A DNA stretch of 13,468 nucleotides from assembly GCA_041675185.1 (NCBI GenBank), contig JBAYUH010000023.1, positions 1-13,468 on the forward strand, in the 5' to 3' direction. Within the stretch, counting starts at the first letter, position 1. Each line of letters begins with the position of its first letter. Made by a program: the position numbers and the translations under genes. This document shows, one piece after another, positions 1 to 5,618 of the stretch. The notes under the pieces are model-generated. The model searched no databases. It was not told the origin of the DNA and was given only the letters and a program-made list of their open reading frames with translations. Source of the stretch: UBA1557 sp041675185 (lineage in GTDB: Bacteria; Patescibacteriota; Patescibacteriia; Magasanikbacterales; UBA922).

Positions 1-24
1 GAAAAAAAATTTCTTTCAAAACTA

Positions 25-501
25 TTATTTAGAAGACTGTAATAATTTTTGTATTTGAGAAAGATCAATTTGCGAAGTAGAAGAAGAGTTACCATGTAGT
101 AATTTTGTAAGATCAAAAATAGAAGAAGAGCCACCACCCAAATATTGACCAAAATATTCATTGAGTTTGGCTAAAATATCTGGAAAATAAATAATACCAA
201 GAATAATAGGTGCCACGATCAAAAGCAAGCGTAAATAATTTCCAATAACCATCATAGTCAAACGACGCTTGATTTTTTTGTTTTGGTTATAAATTACTTG
301 TGACCATTTGATATTTTTTTCTATTAATTCTTGCAAACTTTGGTGAGTAGAACTACCAGCAGTTTCTGTACTAGGATGATCTGTTCCATAAAAATGTGAA
401 CCAACATATTCTGGTACTATAGTATTTGTATCGTCTATTTTTTTATTTTCTACTTTCTTTGCTGTTTCTGTTGGTTTTTTGACCACTTCTTCTTGAGGCA
501 T
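25..501 (-). CDS. Hypothetical single-pass membrane protein, 158 aa
   Basis: I do not recognise this family. Residues 1-30 are charged and rich in Lys, Glu and Thr. Residues 45-55 are Ser/Thr-rich. A basic patch (KKIKRR, 75-80) comes just before one hydrophobic helix at about 84-108. By the positive-inside rule the N-terminal half should be cytoplasmic and the C-terminal 50 residues outside. That C-terminal part has a Gly/Ser-rich linker (GGGSSS, about 122-127) and a second Ser-rich stretch before a short amphipathic end. The gene lies 39 bp downstream of nrdR on the same strand with no visible terminator between them, so it is probably the last gene of the dnaE-nrdR transcript. The ATG follows an A/T-only leader without a Shine-Dalgarno motif. 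No catalytic motif is visible. It could be a structural or secretion-related membrane anchor, but nothing here decides that. Confidence 0.75.
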   Translation of the reverse strand: MPQEEVVKKPTETAKKVENKKIDDTNTIVPEYVGSHFYGTDHPSTETAGSSTHQSLQELIEKNIKWSQVIYNQNKKIKRRLTMMVIGNYLRLLLIVAPIILGIIYFPDILAKLNEYFGQYLGGGSSSIFDLTKLLHGNSSSTSQIDLSQIQKLLQSSK

Positions 502-540
502 AAAATTAATTTTAGAGATTAAATATTTTTTGGATAAATG

Positions 541-984
541 TTAAAGAGAATTTACTTCTTTTTTGAAAGTACTAACATCTTCGAAAGCTCGATAGATAGA
601 AGCAAAACGTATATAAGCTATTTTATCAAATTTTTTCAAATGTTTCATGACTATCTCACCAATTTCTTTGCTAGCAATTTCACGTTTATTTTTCTTTTGT
701 ACATCTCGTTCAATATTGTGAATCATTCTGTCGAAACTCTCTTGCAAAAATGGACGCTTAGATAAAGAATGCATAATCCCCTTTTCTATTTTGTTGCGTG
801 AATAAGTTTCTCTCTTACCATCGTTTTTCACAACCACAATATCTAATAATTCCATTTCTTCAACAGTCGAAAATCTATATTGACATTTGTTACATTCTCG
901 TCTACGACGCACAGCAAAACCATCTTGAGTCATTCTAGAGTCAACAACTTTTGTTTCTTGTGAATTACAGACTGGACAGTGCAT
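541..984 (-). CDS. nrdR: Transcriptional repressor NrdR
   Basis: NrdR represses ribonucleotide reductase genes; its ATP-cone senses ATP/dATP and its zinc ribbon helps bind NrdR boxes. The N-terminus has the expected zinc-binding cysteines C3/C6 and C31/C34 (MHCPVC and CNKC) with the basic stretch RRRRE (26-30) between them. An ATP-cone follows at about 49-139, with the conserved VVVKNDGKRE start and the KFDKIAYIRFASIYRAF segment. The length of 147 aa is normal for the family and the ATG is fixed by the MHCPxC start. The leader has no Shine-Dalgarno motif; it is replaced by an array of 7-bp repeats ending 10 bp before the start codon, so translation signals here are made of repeat DNA. No ribonucleotide reductase gene lies in the window. 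The gene is downstream of dnaE and the four-helix-bundle gene and is probably cotranscribed with the 158-aa membrane protein. Confidence 0.96.
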   Translation of the reverse strand: MHCPVCNSQETKVVDSRMTQDGFAVRRRRECNKCQYRFSTVEEMELLDIVVVKNDGKRETYSRNKIEKGIMHSLSKRPFLQESFDRMIHNIERDVQKKNKREIASKEIGEIVMKHLKKFDKIAYIRFASIYRAFEDVSTFKKEVNSL

Positions 985-994
985 AGCTTTAAAA

Positions 995-1044
995 GTAAAT
1001 AGTGAATAGTAAATAGTAAATAGTGAAAAATAAATAGTAAATAG
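995..1044 (+). repeat. Seven tandem GTAAATA-type heptads (left arm)
   Basis: Seven consecutive 7-bp units occupy 995-1043, consensus GTAAATA on the plus strand with variants such as GTGAATA and ATAAATA. The array fills almost all of the gap between the nrdR start and the stop codon of the four-helix-bundle gene, which begins 5 bp further on. It is inverted relative to the array at 1445-1493, so the two can pair across the gene. Confidence 0.9.
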
Positions 1045-1048
1045 ATTT

Positions 1049-1435
1049 TTAATCGTTTTTATTTATTTGATTATTTGTAGATTTTATAAGTCCACAAAGA
1101 ATTTTGTATCCTTCAAAGCATATAATTTTGATTTTGTTATAATCTTCATCTGGGATATAATTCAATTCATGAGCCAATATAAGATGATTTTGACATTCAG
1201 TATTTGATCCTCTGGCTTGGTAATAAAATCTAAGTTTATCCTTAATATAATATCTACCATAACCTTCAGCAATGTTTGCTGTAATAGAAGATGATGCACG
1301 TCGTATTTGATCTGTTAGTCCAAACATTTCTTCACGAGGAAAACTTTTGGTAATTAAATAAACATTGAGAACAAACTCGTGATTCTTTTTCCAAGCAATA
1401 AGATCTGTAAAATGTTTTATGTCTTGTATTTGCAT
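1049..1435 (-). CDS. Four helix bundle protein (S23 / 23S rRNA intervening-sequence family)
   Basis: This 128-aa protein carries the hallmark of the four-helix-bundle family found inside 23S rRNA intervening sequences, which also includes the Avd accessory protein of DGRs. Visible motifs are the opening DLIAWKKNHEFVLNVY, then FPREEMFGLTDQIRRAS (about 32-48), ITANIAEGYGR (51-61) and ARGSNTECQNHL (74-85). Family members form basic, nucleic-acid-binding oligomers; their cellular role is poorly known. Here the gene is not in rRNA but between dnaE and nrdR, and it is bracketed by inverted arrays of a 7-bp repeat that start 9 bp before its ATG and 5 bp after its stop. That resembles an intervening sequence, where the gene sits in the loop of a long stem. 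The gene looks intact. An Avd role is possible in principle, but no reverse transcriptase is present. Confidence 0.92.
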   Translation of the reverse strand: MQIQDIKHFTDLIAWKKNHEFVLNVYLITKSFPREEMFGLTDQIRRASSSITANIAEGYGRYYIKDKLRFYYQARGSNTECQNHLILAHELNYIPDEDYNKIKIICFEGYKILCGLIKSTNNQINKND

Positions 1436-1444
1436 GAGATTAAC

Positions 1445-1493
1445 TATTTACTGTTGTCTATTTACTGCTTACTATTGTCTATTTACTACAATC
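1445..1493 (-). repeat. Seven tandem GTAAATA-type heptads (right arm)
   Basis: Read on the minus strand there are seven 7-bp units in perfect period. Three are exact GTAAATA (1480-1486, 1459-1465, 1445-1451); the others are GATTGTA, GACAATA, GTAAGCA and GACAACA. The outer edge meets the dnaE stop codon: the TAG ends on the first base of the array (1493). The inner edge lies 9 bp from the ATG of the four-helix-bundle gene. Orientation is opposite to the array at 995-1044. Confidence 0.9.
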
Positions 1494-4400
1494 TATTTTA
1501 TTTCCAAACTAATGCTCGAAACAATATCTTTCAAACTTTTTTCAAAATCAACAGAATAATTTACTTTGAAATTTGTTTTTATTTTTTCAGTACCAATATG
1601 AAAATAGACGATATATTCTCCAATATTTTCAGTCAAAAAAGATTTTATTTTAGGAAGATTAGTTTCCAAAACTTCTTTACTAATATTTATAATAACATAT
1701 TTATCAGGTATTTTGCTAATTTTTTCTTCAACAGGCTTGTTGACAGAAACCAAATAGCTACTAATTTCAGCAATATTTTGTTTTGTTAGGACATAAGCTT
1801 TTTCTACAAAAATTTTGTTATCCCCTTCTTCTTTTGGTGTTTTTCCGACTACACAAACTACATTCCCTTCTTGCCAAGAGTTTTTGGTTTCTTCGTATGT
1901 TTTTGGGAAAATTAGAAGTTCTATTCTACCTGTCATATCTTGAATAGTTGCAAACATCATCACACTTCCTTTTTTAGTAATCATTTTTTTGAGTGAATCA
2001 ATAACACCTCCAACCACAACCCAAGCGTCCCTATCAAAACTTTCAATATTAGCAATATTGATAGTTTTGTTTTTCAAAAATTTTTCATAATAAACAAAAG
2101 GATGAGAAGAAACATAAATTCCTAATAAATTTTTCTCCCAAACTAATTTTTGTTCCATAGTAGCCAGTTGGGCATTCTGCAAAGTAATTTTGGAATCTAC
2201 ATCTATACTAGTCCCTGCAAAAAGTGAATCTTGGTTAGTATTCTTTTTGTCTCTACCTTGACGAAGATAAAGTAAAATATTTTCTATACTTGCCATAAGT
2301 ACAGCTCTATCAATACCAAAACAATCAAGTGCTCCAGCTTGAGCTAGACTTTCCAAAGATTTTTTGTTTAGATCTTTGTCCTCTACTCTATCAATCAAAT
2401 CTTCCAATTTTTTGTATGGTCCATTTTGTTTTCTCTCACGATAAATCACTTCACAAATATGTTCACCAACATTTTTGACACCACTAAGTCCAAAACGGAT
2501 ACGACCTTTTTCATCAGGTTTCGAGACCATTGCAAAAGATTTGAAACTTTCATTGACATCTGGTGGCAAAACATCAATACCAATACGACGACATTCTCCG
2601 ACAATTGCTGAAACTTTGTCAGCATCTCCAGACTCAGCTTGAAGAACAGCAGTCATATATTGTACAGGATAATGTGCTTTCATATATGATGTTTGATAAG
2701 CCACAATTCCATAACTAGCTGCATGAGCTTTGTTGAAACCATAAGCAGCAAACGGTTCAATTGCTCGCCACATTTCATCTATAACATCTTTTTTTATTTT
2801 ACCAACATTTAAACAACCATCATAAAATTTTATTTTTTGTTTGGCCATTTCTTCAGGAATTTTTTTGCCCATGGCTTTACGAAATTTGTCAGCTTCCATC
2901 CAATCGTATCCAGCTAGATGAATAGCTGTCAACATCACATCATCTTGGTAAACAAGTAACCCGAAAGATGCTCCCAAATATTTTTTCATACGTGGATCTA
3001 AATATTTGACTTCTTCTGGATGATATTTTCTTTTGATATATTCAGGAATAGATTCCATCGGACCTGGACGATAGAGAGCTACCATTGCCATAATATCATT
3101 GATATCTGTTGGTTTTAGTTCTTTGAGCCAGCGAGTCATGCCTGAGCCACCGAGCTGAAAAGTGCCCATAGTTTCACCACGAGCCAACATTTCAAATGTT
3201 TGCTTGTCATCAAGTGGTAAATTATAAATGTCTATTTTTTCACCTGTAGTTTTTTCTACGATCACCATAGAATTCCCCAAAATAGAAAGATTGCGAATTC
3301 CAAGAAAATCATTTTTCAAAACTCCAGCAGTTTCTACAGCATGCATCTCATATTGAGTTATAATTCTGTCTCCACCAGTTTCTCGTTGGACTGGAGTGAA
3401 ATCAGTAAGAGCTGTCGGAGAAATTACTACACCAGCAGCATGAATAGAAGTATGACGATTGCAACCTTCTACTTTTCTTGCCAAATCAATCAGACGTTTG
3501 ACCTCAGAATTTGTATCAAACAACTTTTTCAAATCTGGTTCTTCTGTCAAAGCTCTGTCTATGGTCATATGGAAGCCTTGTGAACCTTGTGGAATAAGTT
3601 TTGATACTTGATCACAGAAACTATACGACATGCCCAAAGCACGACCAACATCACGAATACTGGCACGAGCAGCCATCGTTCCAAAAGTAATAATCTGAGC
3701 TACCTTGTCTGCACCATATTTTTCTGTCACATATTTGATCATATCACCACGACGATCATCAGCAAAATCTGTATCCACATCAGGCGGACTAGGACGAAAA
3801 GGATTTAAAAAACGCTCAAACGGTAGATGAAAACGCATTGGATCTACAGTAGTAATACCCAAAACATAAGAAACAAGAGAACCAGCAGCAGAGCCTCTAG
3901 TGGATTCTACAATACCATTTTTCTTAGCATAACCAACATAATCACCTACACACAAGAAATATGGTGAGTAGCCTTTGGTTTTGATAATATCCAATTCGTA
4001 ATCAAGTCTATCTGTCAATTCTTTGGTAATTTCTTTATAAAACTTTGGAGCAGCTGCAAAAGCTTGTTCGCGCAACACTTCATCATAAGTTTTTCCTTTT
4101 GGAATATCTACTGGCGCAAAATGCCAATTGTTGAGTGGAATTTCTATATTTATTCTTTCAGCAATTTTGACTGTATTTTCCAAAGCTTCTGGAACATGAC
4201 GAAAACGAGAAACAATATCTTCAGCAGTATTGAGTGATCTATCTACTTGACGATAATCCTCTCTGTCAGTTTGACCGACTTTCCAACCATTGGCAATACA
4301 ACGCAAAATATCTTGAGCCTCTGCTTCAGAAAAATCTAAATAGTGAACATCACGTGTTACAACAAGCGGTATTTCTGTGTCTTTTGATAATAAAATAAGT

Positions 4401-4963
4401 TTGGTATTGACATCAAGTTGTCCAGAAATTGCTGGGTGATCTTGCATTTCCAAATAAAAATTTCCTTTGCCAAAAATATCTTGTAGTTCCAAAGCAACTT
4501 TTTTGGCTTCAACTATTTTGTTATTTTTTAGTAACTGTGGAATTTCACCTTCAATCGGACCAGACAAAGCAATTATACCAGTCGCATATTCTTGCAATAA
4601 TTCTCTATCTATACAAGGCTTGTCATGATAAAATCCTTCCAAATGTCCACGTGAAGAAAGACGCATCAAATTCTGATAACCTACAAAATTTTCAGCTAAC
4701 AAAATCAAACGATAAATATTTTTTTCTTCTTCCAAATTATTTCGACTACCAGACATCACATAAGCTTCAAAACCAATAATTGGCTTTATTCCCTCTTCCA
4801 AACATACTTGATAAAATTCAATCGCCCCATACATCGAGCCATAATCAGTCAAAGCTATAGCCTTAAAACCTTTGGTTTTGGCAGCTTTAACAAGCGGTTT
4901 TACCTTAGTAAGACCGTTCAAGAGTGAAAAATGGGAGTGAACATGTAGGTGTACGAAATCCAT
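1493..4963 (-). CDS. dnaE: DNA polymerase III subunit alpha
   Basis: This is the replicative DNA polymerase of the DnaE class, 1156 aa (E. coli 1160). It has an N-terminal PHP domain (about 1-205, opening FVHLHVHSHFSLLNG), then the polymerase core with GSAAGSLVSYVLGIT and the acidic active-site cluster PDVDTDF (D395, D397, D399). The third catalytic aspartate is D552 in NDFLGIRNLSILG. Fingers and tandem helix-hairpin-helix segments follow (SLAQAGALDCFGI), then an OB fold at about 975-1050 and a C-terminal domain. In the PHP domain the usual metal-ligand His of 'TDHG' is Tyr (TDYG, Y41) and the later 'AHD' is AQD, so PHP metal binding may be weakened. The ATG is supported by the conserved opening HLHVHS. 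The stop codon TAG and the last Lys codon lie at the edge of the heptad array. A likely promoter lies at 5056-5084 and a 9-bp tandem repeat lies just before the start. Confidence 0.98.
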   Translation of the reverse strand: MDFVHLHVHSHFSLLNGLTKVKPLVKAAKTKGFKAIALTDYGSMYGAIEFYQVCLEEGIKPIIGFEAYVMSGSRNNLEEEKNIYRLILLAENFVGYQNLMRLSSRGHLEGFYHDKPCIDRELLQEYATGIIALSGPIEGEIPQLLKNNKIVEAKKVALELQDIFGKGNFYLEMQDHPAISGQLDVNTKLILLSKDTEIPLVVTRDVHYLDFSEAEAQDILRCIANGWKVGQTDREDYRQVDRSLNTAEDIVSRFRHVPEALENTVKIAERINIEIPLNNWHFAPVDIPKGKTYDEVLREQAFAAAPKFYKEITKELTDRLDYELDIIKTKGYSPYFLCVGDYVGYAKKNGIVESTRGSAAGSLVSYVLGITTVDPMRFHLPFERFLNPFRPSPPDVDTDFADDRRGDMIKYVTEKYGADKVAQIITFGTMAARASIRDVGRALGMSYSFCDQVSKLIPQGSQGFHMTIDRALTEEPDLKKLFDTNSEVKRLIDLARKVEGCNRHTSIHAAGVVISPTALTDFTPVQRETGGDRIITQYEMHAVETAGVLKNDFLGIRNLSILGNSMVIVEKTTGEKIDIYNLPLDDKQTFEMLARGETMGTFQLGGSGMTRWLKELKPTDINDIMAMVALYRPGPMESIPEYIKRKYHPEEVKYLDPRMKKYLGASFGLLVYQDDVMLTAIHLAGYDWMEADKFRKAMGKKIPEEMAKQKIKFYDGCLNVGKIKKDVIDEMWRAIEPFAAYGFNKAHAASYGIVAYQTSYMKAHYPVQYMTAVLQAESGDADKVSAIVGECRRIGIDVLPPDVNESFKSFAMVSKPDEKGRIRFGLSGVKNVGEHICEVIYRERKQNGPYKKLEDLIDRVEDKDLNKKSLESLAQAGALDCFGIDRAVLMASIENILLYLRQGRDKKNTNQDSLFAGTSIDVDSKITLQNAQLATMEQKLVWEKNLLGIYVSSHPFVYYEKFLKNKTINIANIESFDRDAWVVVGGVIDSLKKMITKKGSVMMFATIQDMTGRIELLIFPKTYEETKNSWQEGNVVCVVGKTPKEEGDNKIFVEKAYVLTKQNIAEISSYLVSVNKPVEEKISKIPDKYVIINISKEVLETNLPKIKSFLTENIGEYIVYFHIGTEKIKTNFKVNYSVDFEKSLKDIVSSISLEIK

Positions 4964-4973
4964 AAATTAACGT

Positions 4974-5009
4974 GGCTTACAAGGCTTACAAAGCCTACAA
5001 GGCTTACAT
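4974..5009 (+). repeat. Four tandem 9-bp repeats before dnaE
   Basis: Four adjacent 9-bp units occupy the dnaE leader, two exact GGCTTACAA then AGCCTACAA and GGCTTACAT, beginning 10 bp upstream of the ATG. Alternating AGGCTT and AAGCCT give a small hairpin at 4982-4996 (6-bp arms, 3-nt loop). It lies downstream of the likely promoter and would be in the 5' untranslated RNA. Confidence 0.85.
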
Positions 5010-5055
5010 ATTTGAATAACTAAATCAAAATGCTTTTGCAATTAAAAGCCTTTGT

Positions 5056-5084
5056 ATTTTACGTTAAACCACAGTAAAAATCAA
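5056..5084 (-). promoter_or_regulatory. Probable dnaE promoter
   Basis: On the minus strand TTGATT (5079-5084) is followed after exactly 17 bp by TAAAAT (5056-5061), matching the housekeeping -35/-10 pattern at 4/6 and 5/6. It faces dnaE and lies downstream of the terminator that ends the preceding unit. The rest of 4964-5228 is A/T-rich and shows no ORF or RNA gene. Confidence 0.5.
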
Positions 5085-5174
5085 GTTACAAAAAATAGCT
5101 CTATTATCATATTGTTATACTGTTAAATTGTGATTTTATGGATGACAATACATCAATACGACAATTAGACAATC

Positions 5175-5211
5175 CAAAAAAATAAAAACACCTATCCGAT
5201 TAGACAGGTGC
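5175..5211 (-). terminator. Rho-independent terminator after the 104-aa membrane gene
   Basis: In the minus-strand RNA CACCUGUC (5203-5210) pairs with GAUAGGUG (5189-5196), an 8-bp stem with one G-U pair and a 6-nt loop. It is followed directly by a U-rich run (5175-5188). It starts 18 bp after the stop codon at 5229 and isolates this unit from dnaE. Confidence 0.85.
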
Positions 5212-5228
5212 TCCTTAATTCTTAATCC

Positions 5229-5543
5229 TTATTTCTTACTATTTTTTTTACTTACTCTATCACCAAGTTTATCTGCTAGCTTACCAACAATAAATTTTTC
5301 TACCAAACCAGACAACATACTACTCACTACACCCATCTTACTAGACAAATGGTCTACTTTGTCACGCATAAAAGTGACAGCTTCGCTGATAAGCTCTAAT
5401 TTCTCTGTGAGCATCTCAGTAATTTTATTTATATTACGTAAAGTTCTAGCTGCTTGATAAAGCAACCAGCAAAGAAAAATCGTAAACCAAAATATAGATA
5501 GCGACAGAACTACAAAAAGTAGATCTTTACTTGTTTCAAACAT
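5229..5543 (-). CDS. Small membrane-anchored coiled-coil protein, 104 aa
   Basis: I do not recognise a named family. One strongly hydrophobic helix lies at about 8-30 (rich in Leu, Phe, Ile and Trp). The remaining 70 residues are hydrophilic and amphipathic with heptad-like spacing from about 36 to 95 (NINKITEMLTEKLELISEAV), ending in a Lys-rich tail. The layout, an N-terminal anchor followed by a helical cytoplasmic rod, recalls DUF948/YtxH-like proteins, but I see no specific signature. The gene is an isolated transcription unit with an extended -10 promoter 34 bp upstream of its ATG and a terminator 18 bp downstream of its stop. The start is the first ATG after the promoter and gives the full anchor. 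No Shine-Dalgarno motif is present. Confidence 0.8.
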   Translation of the reverse strand: MFETSKDLLFVVLSLSIFWFTIFLCWLLYQAARTLRNINKITEMLTEKLELISEAVTFMRDKVDHLSSKMGVVSSMLSGLVEKFIVGKLADKLGDRVSKKNSKK

Positions 5544-5576
5544 AGGACAGGCGTGTTTAAAAATTAAATTTAATTT

Positions 5577-5604
5577 ATTATACCACTTTTTTTAAATTAA
5601 ACAA
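5577..5604 (-). promoter_or_regulatory. Extended -10 promoter for the 104-aa membrane gene
   Basis: On the minus strand a perfect TATAAT (5577-5582) is preceded by TGG, giving the extended -10 form TGNTATAAT. TTGTTT (5599-5604) lies 16 bp further upstream as a weak -35. It sits in the 75-bp gap between pheT and the membrane gene and predicts a leader of about 27 nt. It is the best -10 match I found in the intergenic regions. Confidence 0.65.
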
Positions 5605-5618
5605 AATTATTATTGTAT

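Larger units (their letters stand above)
994..1495 (-). mobile_element. Putative heptad-armed element carrying a four-helix-bundle gene
   Basis: This composite of about 500 bp consists of inverted heptad arrays (seven units each side) around one complete four-helix-bundle gene. It sits between dnaE and nrdR, two genes that need no such cargo. A much shorter structure with the same heptads, the same inverted arrangement and no gene lies at 11135-11225, which suggests a family of elements with and without cargo. No transposase is encoded and no target-site duplication is clear, so mobility is inferred only from the two dispersed copies and from the known mobility of rRNA intervening sequences. 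Confidence 0.45.

Noticed and set aside
1049..1435. The four-helix-bundle gene as the Avd accessory protein of a DGR acting on the FISUMP gene
   Set aside because: The family link is real, but the gene is 11 kb away, is enclosed by its own repeat arrays, and no reverse transcriptase or template repeat is near. The IVS-type motifs fit a stand-alone S23-like protein equally well.
995..1493. Heptad arrays as a CRISPR array
   Set aside because: Units are 7 bp with no spacers, arrays face each other, and no cas gene is present.
3341..3808. Plus-strand ORFs inside dnaE and similar antisense ORFs in pheT, pheS and rseP
   Set aside because: They lie wholly within strongly conserved genes on the other strand and show low-complexity shadow composition.
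5101..5170. Small gene or RNA between the terminator and the dnaE promoter
   Set aside because: There is only A/T-rich sequence with three scattered GACAAT words; no ORF with a plausible start and no stable structure is seen.
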